DNA of 64,000 nt from NCBI GenBank assembly GCA_016742275.1, contig JACVCD010000007.1, positions 62,001 through 126,000 of the forward strand, read 5' to 3'. The notes beneath the pieces are model-generated. The model saw nothing but the letters and a program-made list of their open reading frames with translations. It made no database searches and was not told the origin of the DNA. Made by a program: the position numbers and the translations under genes. This DNA is from Gemmatimonadaceae bacterium. GTDB lineage: Bacteria > Gemmatimonadota > Gemmatimonadetes > Gemmatimonadales > Gemmatimonadaceae. Shown here piece by piece: positions 46,120-54,326 of this stretch. Position 1 is the first letter of the stretch. Each line of letters starts with the position of its first letter.

Positions 46120-46494
46120 CTACGCCGCCGTCTCCGCCAGCACAAACGCCACGATCTGCTCCAGCATGGTCGGATCGGGAATGCGATCCCATTCACGCAG
46201 CACGACCAGGCGATCCCATGGATCGAGTGTCACGTGGCGACCCGTCTTTGGCGCCTCGTGATCCACAGCCAGCCACGCCTGCCACAGCGTCATGCCGTGC
46301 ACATTGAGCACGATGCCATGGGCATCGTCCCACGTGGACGGACGAGGGTCGGCGACAAAGGCTGCCAGACAGCCGCGGCTATGGTCACGCAGAGGTTCGC
46401 CGAGCGCATCGGTGAACCGGTCGAGAGCATCGATCATGAATGAACGCACATTGAGGTGCACCCTCACCGAGGCAGCGTCGCCAGTGAGTCGCAT
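46120..46494 (-). CDS. Small protein of unknown function upstream of ddl
   Basis: The 124-residue protein is likely cytoplasmic. It has VRVHLNVRSFMIDALDRFTDALGEPLRDHSRG and a Trp-rich middle (HGMTLWQAWLAVDHEAPKTGRHVTLDPWDRLVVLREWDR). The C-terminal helix is EQIVAFVLAETAA. I do not recognise it. Codon use and position 81 bp before ddl suggest a real gene in a common transcript. Confidence 0.55.
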   Translation of the reverse strand: MRLTGDAASVRVHLNVRSFMIDALDRFTDALGEPLRDHSRGCLAAFVADPRPSTWDDAHGIVLNVHGMTLWQAWLAVDHEAPKTGRHVTLDPWDRLVVLREWDRIPDPTMLEQIVAFVLAETAA

Positions 46495-46629
46495 GGAGGA
46501 GACGGGGGACGAATCGCGTTCGTCACGAAATGCCGTGGAATTACCCCTGAATTCCGTGTGACACGAACTTCGAGGTGTGGGTACAGCGTGGCACGGATCG
46601 AATCACCCGTTTCCCGGAGCTCACGTTCC

Positions 46630-47070
46630 ATGCGACGTACCCGTTCCTTGCTCGCCACCGCGATTGTCAGTCTGGCCACGGCCAGTCTGCTGACTGCGTG
46701 CGCGGGCACCCCTGTCGACAGCACCAGTGAGGACGACAAAGCCTCACCAGCGCCGTCGCAGGGCATTGTCGCCGGCACACTGGAAGTGAAGGCGCAGAAG
46801 CCTGCACTGACACTGCGCAACACCACCGAGCTGGTGGTGGGCTACATGGTGGTGGACAAGGACCAGATGGTGATCGCCCTGTATCCGCCGTGCAACACGC
46901 AGTGTCCCACGATCGTACAGGGTGCCAGTGTCCAGGTGCCGTATAGCCAGATCAGTGGCTACACGGACAAGTCCACCGAAGCAGTCGTGATGTGGTGGAC
47001 CTATCGTCGTCAGGCCGATGGGTCATTGCGTCCCGAAAGCGCTGTGCAGACGACCCGGATCGGTCTGTAA
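46630..47070 (+). CDS. Small lipoprotein
   Basis: The start at 46630 (MRRTRSLLATAIVSLATASLLTACAG) gives a signal peptide with lipobox LTAC at about residues 21-24. GGAG is 11 bp upstream. The 146-residue protein has a short acidic spacer, then a beta-rich domain (GTLEVKAQKPALTLRNTTELVVGYMVVDKDQMVIALYPPC) with two Cys (PPCNTQC). Function unknown. The ECF sigma gene follows 55 bp later. Confidence 0.7.
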   Translation: MRRTRSLLATAIVSLATASLLTACAGTPVDSTSEDDKASPAPSQGIVAGTLEVKAQKPALTLRNTTELVVGYMVVDKDQMVIALYPPCNTQCPTIVQGASVQVPYSQISGYTDKSTEAVVMWWTYRRQADGSLRPESAVQTTRIGL

Positions 47071-47125
47071 GCTTCACGAAGCGCAACACGCTTCAATCTC
47101 TCGCTGAACCGTCATTCTTTCTCCC

Positions 47126-47686
47126 GTGCAACCCCTCGACGCCGGAACACTTCACCTCGTGCTGATGCAGGCACGGCAGGGCGATCGCGCCAGCTTCGCC
47201 CGGCTGGTGGAGCATTACTATCCGCGTGCTTTGCGGTTCGCGTTGCAGATGTTGCATCACCGGGAGGATGCGGAGGAGGCTGTGCAGGATGCCTTCATCC
47301 GTGTGCATGACAACCTGGCACGGTTCCGCGAGGATGCGCCTTTCGATCCGTGGTTTTTCCGCATTCTCGGGAACCGTTGCCGCACACTCATGGCGAAGCG
47401 CAAGCGTCGTCACGAGGTGCATGAGTACGGCGATCTACCGTACGACGCCGCGAGCGAGGACAGTGCCGACATACCCGACGCCGGGTTTGCCCGAGAGGTC
47501 CACGCCGCGTTGGCATCCCTGCCACCTGAACAACGCGAAGCTTTTCTGCTCCGTCACGTGAACGACATGGATTACGAAGAGATGGCCATCGTGACCGGGG
47601 CAAAGGGCTCTACACTCCGCATGCGAGTCAAGCGCGCAATTGATACGTTGCGTGTACGACTGCGTGAGGGTGCGATCCATGAATAA
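47126..47686 (+). CDS. ECF-type RNA polymerase sigma factor
   Basis: The 186-residue protein starts at GTG. Region 2 has LVEHYYPRALRFALQMLHHREDAEEAVQDAFIRVHDNL and WFFRILGNRCRTLM. Region 4 has ALASLPPEQREAFLLRHVNDMDYEEMAIVTGAKGSTLRMRVKRAIDTLR. It directs a stress or envelope regulon. The next gene overlaps it by 8 bp (ATGAATAA), as sigma and anti-sigma pairs often do. Confidence 0.93.
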   Translation: MQPLDAGTLHLVLMQARQGDRASFARLVEHYYPRALRFALQMLHHREDAEEAVQDAFIRVHDNLARFREDAPFDPWFFRILGNRCRTLMAKRKRRHEVHEYGDLPYDAASEDSADIPDAGFAREVHAALASLPPEQREAFLLRHVNDMDYEEMAIVTGAKGSTLRMRVKRAIDTLRVRLREGAIHE

Positions 47687-48377
47687 CCAGACTCCATTCG
47701 AGCCGGGCTGCGAGCCCGGTGCAGAAAACGATCGCTTGCTGCGCCAGGTGCGCAGCGTGCTCACTCCGATGCCTGAAGTCGATCGCCGTGCGATCGCGGG
47801 CATCCTCAATGCCGTGGCGCATCGCAAGCGCACGCCATGGCAACGCTTTGTTTCCCGCTTCGATGGTGTGCGGGAATGGTGGCAGTTTTCCGTGCCACCT
47901 CTGGCGCGCGGCGCATCACTCGCTGCCGGCGCGCTGATGCTGGGCTTCGTGGCTCGCCCGTATCTCACCGGCAACACCAATGGCGTTGGCTCGGTGCCCA
48001 CGGTCGCGGTGCAGGCGGACGGTCAGCGCGCCGAATCACTCGGCGCTGCTTCCCCCATGCGCACCACGCTGCAGGCGGTCGAGGGTGGTGATGTGTCGGT
48101 GTTCCGCATTCCCACGCAGTTTGTGCTCGATGCCCGCGACATACCCAACGCGTCGAGCGTGAGCATCGTCGGTGATTTCAATGACTGGGACGTGACCACA
48201 ACACCGCTCGTGCTCGAGCGCGGCGTGTGGACGATCACCGTACCGCTCTCGCCCGGACGCCACATGTATTCATTCGTCGTGAATGGCGAGACCTGGATGG
48301 CCGATCCGCGCGCCGCGCAGGCCACTGACGCCGACTTTGGGCGCCCGGGTTCAGTCATCATCGTGCAGTCGCCCTGA
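47679..48377 (+). CDS. Membrane protein with cytoplasmic N-domain and glycogen-binding-like C-domain, probable anti-sigma
   Basis: The ATG at 47679 overlaps the sigma-factor stop. The 232-residue protein has a cytoplasmic helical N-terminus with RQVRSVLTPMPEVDRRAIAGILNAV. One membrane helix lies near residues 76-95 (LARGASLAAGALMLGFVA). The C-terminal E-set domain has SVSIVGDFNDWDVTTTPLVLERGVWTITVPLSPGRHMYSFVVNGETWMADP, the AMPK-type/CBM48 signature. Genetic coupling suggests it controls the sigma factor. The C-domain may be the periplasmic sensor. I see no zinc-finger anti-sigma motif, so that role is inferred. Confidence 0.8.
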   Translation: MNNQTPFEPGCEPGAENDRLLRQVRSVLTPMPEVDRRAIAGILNAVAHRKRTPWQRFVSRFDGVREWWQFSVPPLARGASLAAGALMLGFVARPYLTGNTNGVGSVPTVAVQADGQRAESLGAASPMRTTLQAVEGGDVSVFRIPTQFVLDARDIPNASSVSIVGDFNDWDVTTTPLVLERGVWTITVPLSPGRHMYSFVVNGETWMADPRAAQATDADFGRPGSVIIVQSP

Positions 48378-48386
48378 GGTGATGCC

Positions 48387-49073
48387 ATGACCATTCGATT
48401 CACGACTTCGCTGTCTGTTGGCGCATTGGCGTTGCTTTGCAGCCTCGCTCCGGCGACATCCGCTGTGTACGCGCAGGATGCTGTGCCATTCGACGCCATT
48501 GGCGACGACGGAACCCGCACCGCCATTCGCACCATCATTGCCGATGCGGCTGCACGGGGACTGCCGACTGCGCCGCTGGTGACCAAGGTGCGCGAGGGTA
48601 TCGCCAAGAAGGCTGCCCCTGACCGCATTCGCACCGCCACATCAGCGCTGGCCGGTCGCCTGGCAGTAGCGGCCGACGCGCTGGCTCCCACGCGCTCCAA
48701 CGAGGAGCTGGCCGCTGCAGCCGATGCGCTGCAGGCCGGTATTCCGGTCAGTACGCTGCGCGACATGCGGAAGCTCTGGCCCGGCAAGCCGCTCACCGTG
48801 CCCCTCGGCGTGCTGGCCGAAATGGTGCAGTCGGGCGTGTCCAAGCAGGTGGCCACCCAACGCGTACGCGACCTGCTGGTCAAGGGCGCCACGGCCGGTC
48901 AGTTCGCGTCATTGGGCACGAATGTGCGCGATGATATTGCTTCGGGACTCGCGCCAGATGCTGCCATGGAGCTACGCTCCAAGAGTGTCCTTTCCGTGCT
49001 CAATTCTCAGCAGGGTCTGTTCAACGGCCTCACGCCTGCCGCGCCGACGAACATTCGTCCCCGCAACAAGTAA
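48387..49073 (+). CDS. Exported Ala-rich helical protein in the ECF operon
   Basis: The 228-residue protein has a signal peptide ending SAVYAQ. The mature part is helical and Ala-rich. It has repeated-looking segments (RTAIRTIIADAAARGLPTAPLVTKVREGIAKKAA, VLAEMVQSGVSKQVATQRVRDLLVKGATAGQFASLG). It ends TPAAPTNIRPRNK. I do not recognise it. It lies 9 bp after the putative anti-sigma gene. Confidence 0.75.
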   Translation: MTIRFTTSLSVGALALLCSLAPATSAVYAQDAVPFDAIGDDGTRTAIRTIIADAAARGLPTAPLVTKVREGIAKKAAPDRIRTATSALAGRLAVAADALAPTRSNEELAAAADALQAGIPVSTLRDMRKLWPGKPLTVPLGVLAEMVQSGVSKQVATQRVRDLLVKGATAGQFASLGTNVRDDIASGLAPDAAMELRSKSVLSVLNSQQGLFNGLTPAAPTNIRPRNK

Positions 49074-49107
49074 TTCCATACGGTCGTTCGGGAGCGTCAT
49101 CGCACTG

Positions 49108-50292
49108 GTGACGCTCCTGAGCGCCTCATTGTCTGCGCTCGCGGCACAGCCCGTGATGCCGCAAGGCACCATGGCGTGGATGGACGTGGGCGGCGCACGC
49201 GTACAGCAGCCGCAAAGCAGTTTGCGCACCGCCGGATCTTTTGGTGCCGGCGTATGGCATGGTCGCTCGCGGTGGTCAATTGCCAGCGAAGGCACGGCTA
49301 CGCTTGCCGACGACAGTCTGGCCGCCACACAGTGGGTCCTGCGCACGTCATTTGCTCCAGCTTCGCGACTGCGTACGGACATCGACCTTGCCGCCACCAC
49401 CAACGGGCTGGTGATGCCGGGCGTGAATGGCAATCGCAGTGTGTCCGGTCGTCAGAGCGTACTGTTCGGTCCCATCTCGGTGTTTGGTGTCGCTGGCACG
49501 GGACGCACCGAACGTTTCCTCATGACCTCGCGCGGTAACAGCTTTTCGGCCGGTACCGACTGGCAGACATCGCACCGCTCTGGTCTCTGGCGTGTAGCGG
49601 TCACGGGTCAGCGCGCATTCACTGATGACTGGATGCTGATGGAAGCGTCGGGCTTGGTGCTCATACGTGAAGCCGCCGCCTACACGCTCGATGACATATC
49701 AGTCGACATGTCATGGCGAACGAATCGCTTCTCCCTCGGTGCGAGTCGCAGTTGGAGAAAGGGAGCAGGTGCCACGTCCGGCAGCGCCAGAGGGCACAGC
49801 ATCACCGCCGCATGGCAGGCCACACCAAGTGTGATGTTGATTGCGCAGGGCGGCGAACAACTCGCGGATGTTGTGCGTGGTGTACCACAGGCGCTCTATA
49901 CCGGTGTCGGTGTGCGCTGGAATCCCTTGCGTGTACGAGGCGTGCAGCGCGAAGCGCGCGCATTTGCCGACACTCGCAACATGGCACCCAATGTCGTGCC
50001 AGAGCTGCGCGGGGATGAGGTATTGCTGCAGCGACGCGAGGGCGAAGGTGTGCTCACCATCACCGTGCTGGCCATGCAGGATGCGGTGGTGGAGATCGCA
50101 TCGAGCGCCAATGAGTGGACACCCACGCGGGTGTCGCATTCATCGGCGGGTTTTGTGCACAAGCTCACACTGTCATCCGGCACGCATCGCGTAGCGGTCC
50201 GTGTGAATGGTGGTGAATGGCGTGCGCCGCGTGGCCTGGTCGCGGTGGATGACGAGTTTGGTGGAAAAGCAGGATTGGTGGTAGTGCCGTAG
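49108..50292 (+). CDS. Exported protein ending in a glycogen-binding-like domain, start uncertain
   Basis: The open frame is clear to 50292, but no ATG, GTG or TTG lies between the upstream stop and GTG at 49108. That start would leave an unusually short signal peptide (MTLLSASLSALAAQ). The codons before it read IRSFGSVIALVTLLSASLSALAAQ, an ideal signal peptide if ATA at 49078 is the initiator. The body is beta-rich with alternating strands, such as SRWSIASEGTATLADD, and could form a barrel. The C-terminal 80 residues (VVEIASSANEWTPTRV...GTHRVAVRVNGGEWRAPRGLVAVDDEFGGKAGLVVVP) parallel the C-domain of the putative anti-sigma. It may be the outer-envelope partner. Confidence 0.7.
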   Translation: MTLLSASLSALAAQPVMPQGTMAWMDVGGARVQQPQSSLRTAGSFGAGVWHGRSRWSIASEGTATLADDSLAATQWVLRTSFAPASRLRTDIDLAATTNGLVMPGVNGNRSVSGRQSVLFGPISVFGVAGTGRTERFLMTSRGNSFSAGTDWQTSHRSGLWRVAVTGQRAFTDDWMLMEASGLVLIREAAAYTLDDISVDMSWRTNRFSLGASRSWRKGAGATSGSARGHSITAAWQATPSVMLIAQGGEQLADVVRGVPQALYTGVGVRWNPLRVRGVQREARAFADTRNMAPNVVPELRGDEVLLQRREGEGVLTITVLAMQDAVVEIASSANEWTPTRVSHSSAGFVHKLTLSSGTHRVAVRVNGGEWRAPRGLVAVDDEFGGKAGLVVVP

Positions 50293-50310
50293 GCCTGCCG
50301 CTTACGGCAC
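50284..50310. terminator. Hairpin spanning two convergent stop codons
   Basis: An 8-bp perfect stem (GTGCCGTA/TACGGCAC) has an 11-nt loop and covers both stop codons of the convergent genes. It lacks a T-tract, so it may mainly stabilise mRNA ends. Confidence 0.4.
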
Positions 50311-51426
50311 GAATCTCCACGCCCGCGCCTGCGGTCCCATGTCGGCACCATAGCCACCGGTAATCAGCACACCGCCACGCGGCAGCAACGCCGCCGCACT
50401 GAATTGTCCGGCGAGTGTTTCACTGCCTGACACCACTTCGAACCGTGAGTGCGCCGGATCGAACACCTCGGCAAGTGTTGCGCCACCCGCGATCAGCACA
50501 CGTCCGTCCGGCAACAACACCGAGCTACCGGCGTGTTTGTACCGCGCATGCTGCATGCTGGCTTCAACACGTGTGAAGCGCTTGCTTGCCGGATCGTAGC
50601 GCTCTGCATCGCGATACGCGCCACGGTCATCGCGCTCGTCTGATCCGCCCGTCACCAGCACCGCACCATCGGCCAGTAGTACGGCATCGTGTTTGTGCCG
50701 CCGAATTGCCATGTCACCAACGGGGGAAAACTGTCCGCTCGCCGGATCGTACTCTTCCGCTGAAGCAAACAATTTGATGTTCGCGCGTCGGCCTTGATGC
50801 CCACCAATCACGACCACGCGGCCATTGTTCAGCAGTGCGGCAACATGACTCTCACGCGCCACGCTCATTGCGCCGGTTGTTGTGAATCGCCCCGTCGTCG
50901 GGTCATAGCGCTCGGCGCTTGCAAGAAAGCTCCACCCCGTCCCCACACCACCGACAACGAGCACCGTGCCGTCCCGCAGCAACACTGCGACATGACCGCT
51001 GCGCGCCACGTGCATTGCACCCGTGGCGGTAAAGCGGTTCGTGGCCGGATCGTATACTTCGGCGCGCGTGACTGGATCACGATCTGTTCCGTATCCGCCA
51101 ACAATGAGCACCCGACCATCTGCCAGACGTGTCGCGGTGTGACTGTGGCGAACGAGACCCATGGGTCCCGCACTCACATAGCGGCCGCTCTGCGGATCAA
51201 AGATCTCGGCGCCAACAGACGACGACGCCGCAGCAAAGCCGCCCACGATCAGTACGCGTCCATCGCGCAGCGTTGTGGCAGTGTGCGCGGCACGCGCCGC
51301 ACCCATCGGGGCGGCGGAGTGCAGTGTGCCGGGATTGCTGTCGATCGTTGGGTAGCTGGGACTCGGCGCGGTCATGAGCATCAGCATGACCGCGTGCAGC
51401 GCAGTGTGTAGTATGGCAGGAATCAT
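50302..51426 (-). CDS. Exported kelch-repeat beta-propeller protein
   Basis: The 374-residue protein has a short hydrophobic N-terminus (signal peptide likely). At least six kelch-like blades follow, each with H-T/A-A-x-L-x-DGRVLIVGG and AEVYDPATNRF (for example near residues 80-115, 130-165, 180-215). This form is common in secreted bacterial kelch proteins. It may bind a polysaccharide or protein ligand. It converges on the ECF operon. Confidence 0.88.
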   Translation of the reverse strand: MIPAILHTALHAVMLMLMTAPSPSYPTIDSNPGTLHSAAPMGAARAAHTATTLRDGRVLIVGGFAAASSSVGAEIFDPQSGRYVSAGPMGLVRHSHTATRLADGRVLIVGGYGTDRDPVTRAEVYDPATNRFTATGAMHVARSGHVAVLLRDGTVLVVGGVGTGWSFLASAERYDPTTGRFTTTGAMSVARESHVAALLNNGRVVVIGGHQGRRANIKLFASAEEYDPASGQFSPVGDMAIRRHKHDAVLLADGAVLVTGGSDERDDRGAYRDAERYDPASKRFTRVEASMQHARYKHAGSSVLLPDGRVLIAGGATLAEVFDPAHSRFEVVSGSETLAGQFSAAALLPRGGVLITGGYGADMGPQARAWRFVP

Positions 51427-51515
51427 TGGACCGAACGGCGAGAGTAGGCGATGCGCATGACTCTGTGATGCCGCTCGAGCTCCTGCGGTTTAGTTCTAGA
51501 GCGCACCGGGCGAAA

Positions 51516-52208
51516 TCACACCGCCCGGAACTCCGTGGAGTACGCGATCTCCTGCGAGCGCTCTTCGGTCAGAGTGGCGTTGGTATGGTCTTCCGCGCCA
51601 TTGGTCCGCGCCCACTCACGAAAGCCAGCCGGTGCTCGCTGAATTTCGTGAATTCTCGCGTAGCTGATCGATTCGATCTCCTGCCATCCGTGCACATCAG
51701 CCAGATCCGCACGCACCAGAGATGCGGCGGACAGTCGCACATGATCCACCGTCGCCGATTGCAGATGTGCACCTTCGAGGGACGCGGCGATCATGTTGGC
51801 GCCAGTCGGCACGGCATGCTTGAGATTGGCACCATCCAGACGTGCCCCCTGCAGATTGGTGTGGCGAAAACTGGCGTGCTGCAAATTGGCACCGCGCAGA
51901 TCCACTCCTTCGAGCCACGCCCCATCCAGGTTCACACCCGCAAGCGACTGACCGTTTTTCACCAGATTGGCCAGCGCATCAATGCGACCACCACTGCCGC
52001 CTTTGCCCTGCGCGCTGTTCACCACCTGCCAGGCCTGGTAATTGGAATCAGTCAGCGCCTGCGCATTGCGAATTTTATCTGAAGCCAATCGTTCGCGACG
52101 GCTCGCCCAGAACTGATAGGCGCCGAACACGAAGATGATGATCTGCCAGGACTTGACCAGGTTCGCAATGAAGTCGATGAACCGGGATGTATCAGCGGTC
52201 TGTACCAT
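51516..52208 (-). CDS. Membrane-anchored pentapeptide-repeat protein
   Basis: The start at 52208 (MVQTADTSRF) gives 230 residues. A membrane helix lies near residues 20-36 (WQIIIFVFGAYQFW). A stretch of pentapeptide repeats (VNLDGAWLEGVDLRGANLQHASFRHTNLQGARLDGANL) covers residues 95-175 with the A(N/D)LXX periodicity. The C-terminus is charged. Function unknown. Confidence 0.85.
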   Translation of the reverse strand: MVQTADTSRFIDFIANLVKSWQIIIFVFGAYQFWASRRERLASDKIRNAQALTDSNYQAWQVVNSAQGKGGSGGRIDALANLVKNGQSLAGVNLDGAWLEGVDLRGANLQHASFRHTNLQGARLDGANLKHAVPTGANMIAASLEGAHLQSATVDHVRLSAASLVRADLADVHGWQEIESISYARIHEIQRAPAGFREWARTNGAEDHTNATLTEERSQEIAYSTEFRAV

Positions 52209-52287
52209 CAACGCATGATGTGCTGACCGACACACTGATCCAGCCGAGTTACCGTTCGGTTGCGACTTCGTTACACCCGGCGCATCA

Positions 52288-52319
52288 CCAGGCGCACGTC
52301 GCGTACGACGTGCGCCTGG
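52288..52319. terminator. Hairpin downstream of the CBS gene
   Basis: A perfect 14-bp stem (52288-52301 and 52306-52319) has a CGTA loop. It lies just past the cystathionine beta-synthase stop; no T-run follows on the minus strand. Confidence 0.5.
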
Positions 52320-52326
52320 CCATTTC

Positions 52327-53769
52327 CTATCGATGCATCAGGTATTCGAGCACGTCGTACCGCGTGACGATGCCCTGCACCACGCCATCCTTGCGCATGA
52401 GCACCGCGCGATTCGACTTGGAGAGCAGCTTGGCCACACTCTCCACCGGTGCTTCGGCCTCCACCACCGGGAACGGCTGATCCATGACATCACTCACCGT
52501 CTGATCGAGCACACGCGGATCAGCCAGTGACTGCGACGTAAGCCCTGACTCAGCCACGCTGCCCACGCACACGCTGCCGTCCATGACCGGCACCTGACTC
52601 ACGTTGTGCAGCGCCATCAGACGAATGGCCTGCCGCACCGTGGCACCCGGCGTAACACTCACGATGGCCGGTGCGCTGGCGTCCTTGTTGCCCAACACGC
52701 TTTCAATGCTCTGCTGCGGTGTATCGAGCAGCTGATTCTCACGCATCCATTCGTCGTTGAACACCTTGCTGAGATAGCGCTCGCCGGTGTCGCAGAGGAA
52801 CGTCACGACATAGGCATCCGGATCATCGAGGCGGCGTGCCACCGTGAGCGCGGCATGCGCAATGAGACCGGCGCTGCCGCCCACGAAAATGCCTTCCTCA
52901 CGCGTAAGGCGACGTGCCATGCTGAAGGCGTCCTTGTCGCTCACCGTGATGAACTCGTCGATCACGCTCATGTCGAGCGTTTCCGGCACGCAGTCCTGAC
53001 CGATGCCTTCGACCTTGTACGGGGCGCCGGTGGGATGTCCTTCACCCTTTGTACGCCACAACTCCGCGAGCACGCTGCCCATGGGGTCAGCAGCGATGAT
53101 CTTGATATTGGGATTCTTGCTCTTGAGGTAGCGCGCGGTGCCGCTGATGGTACCGCCGGTACCAGCACTGGCCACAAAATGCGTGATGCGACCTCCAGTC
53201 TGCTCCCAGATTTCCGGACCGGTTGTCGCGACGTGCGCCGCAGGATTGGCAGCATTGGAGAATTGTCCTGCGAGCACCGCACCTGGCGTTTCGGCCACGA
53301 TGCGCTTGGCCATCTGCACGTAATTCTGTGGATGGTCAGGCGGCACGGCGGTTGGCGTGATAATCACTTCGGCACCGAACGCCCTGAGGAGACGGACTTT
53401 TTCCTGGCTCATCTTGTCCGGCATCGTGAAGATGCACTTGTAGCCTTTCAGTGCCGCCGCGATAGCGAGTCCGACACCGGTATTGCCACTTGTCGCCTCG
53501 ACAATGATGCCGCCCGGCTTGAGCGTGCCGGCCTTCTCATGCGACTCGATCATGGGCAATCCGATGCGATCCTTGACGCTGCCGCCCGGATTGAAAAAGT
53601 CGGCTTTGCCGTAGACCGGCGTACGCAGACCACGCGCTACACGGGATAGACGAATGAGCGGTGTCCACCCGATCGTCTCCAGCACGTTCTCGTAGGGGCG
53701 GCGGTTCCGCACGTGTTCTTGAGTTTGTGCTTCCACGTGTTCAGGCGAGTGGAGGGAGGTCACGGCCAT
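52327..53769 (-). CDS. PLP-dependent cystathionine beta-synthase with CBS domains
   Basis: The 480-residue protein has the fold-type II catalytic core: PLP lysine in NPGGSVKDRIG near residue 67, EATSGNTGVGLA, GTGGTISGTARYL and the GGSAGL segment. It ends with a CBS-domain pair (SVTPGATVRQAIRLMALHNVSQVPVMDG, QTVSDVMDQPFPVVEAEAPVESVAKLLSKSNRAVLMRKDG). It condenses serine (or O-acetylserine) with homocysteine or sulfide. The CBS domains may bind S-adenosylmethionine. It follows a small TonB-C-like gene by 2 bp. Confidence 0.94.
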   Translation of the reverse strand: MAVTSLHSPEHVEAQTQEHVRNRRPYENVLETIGWTPLIRLSRVARGLRTPVYGKADFFNPGGSVKDRIGLPMIESHEKAGTLKPGGIIVEATSGNTGVGLAIAAALKGYKCIFTMPDKMSQEKVRLLRAFGAEVIITPTAVPPDHPQNYVQMAKRIVAETPGAVLAGQFSNAANPAAHVATTGPEIWEQTGGRITHFVASAGTGGTISGTARYLKSKNPNIKIIAADPMGSVLAELWRTKGEGHPTGAPYKVEGIGQDCVPETLDMSVIDEFITVSDKDAFSMARRLTREEGIFVGGSAGLIAHAALTVARRLDDPDAYVVTFLCDTGERYLSKVFNDEWMRENQLLDTPQQSIESVLGNKDASAPAIVSVTPGATVRQAIRLMALHNVSQVPVMDGSVCVGSVAESGLTSQSLADPRVLDQTVSDVMDQPFPVVEAEAPVESVAKLLSKSNRAVLMRKDGVVQGIVTRYDVLEYLMHR

Positions 53770-53771
53770 GA

Positions 53772-54257
53772 TCAGAGGGGAGATGGGTTGGGACTCTGCG
53801 CGCCTTCAGGGTGGCGATAGTGCACGGGAAACAGCAACGACACCGCCATGGGAATACCGACTCGTCGGGCAGCCCGGAAGCGCAGTCGTTCGGCGTCCGC
53901 AACGGCCGCGCTATCGAACGCCGCATGCCCACTCGACTCGGCCACTCGCGTGCTGTCGCGTACCACCTGACCCAGGCTGTCCACGAACAGTCGCAAGGTG
54001 ACGTTGCCCTCGATCCGCTGGCGATACAATGCGACGGGATACCGAAACGGCAGGTATTCATTCAGCATCTGCGGTCGTTCATCCGGTGCTTCGGCACGAA
54101 ACCATCCCTCACTACTCGCACGCACCGCTCGAGTCCGCTCGGAACAGCCGGAGCTGCCGAGGGGAATGAGCAGTGTCATGATCGGAGTCATGATGGTGAC
54201 GGCAAAACGACCTGCGCGCTTACTCAGTGGGCCGTTGCCTTGTTTCCTGCCTCGCAT
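53772..54257 (-). CDS. TonB C-terminal-like envelope protein
   Basis: I place the start at 54257 (MRGRKQGNGPLSKRAGRF). A hydrophobic segment (VTIMTPIMTLLIPLGSSGC) suggests a membrane anchor or an imperfect lipoprotein signal. The C-terminal part has PVALYRQRIEGNVTLRLFVDSLGQVVRDSTRVAESSGHAAFDSAAVADAERLRFRAARRVGIPMAVSLLFPVHY, the TonB_C pattern. It ends 2 bp before the CBS start, so the two are likely co-transcribed, which is an odd pairing. Confidence 0.75.
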   Translation of the reverse strand: MRGRKQGNGPLSKRAGRFAVTIMTPIMTLLIPLGSSGCSERTRAVRASSEGWFRAEAPDERPQMLNEYLPFRYPVALYRQRIEGNVTLRLFVDSLGQVVRDSTRVAESSGHAAFDSAAVADAERLRFRAARRVGIPMAVSLLFPVHYRHPEGAQSPNPSPL

Positions 54258-54326
54258 GTCGCAATGTACACCAGCCGCCTGAGCACGTCCCCGTTGTTTC
54301 TTCCAAGCACTCACTCATTGGCGTTC

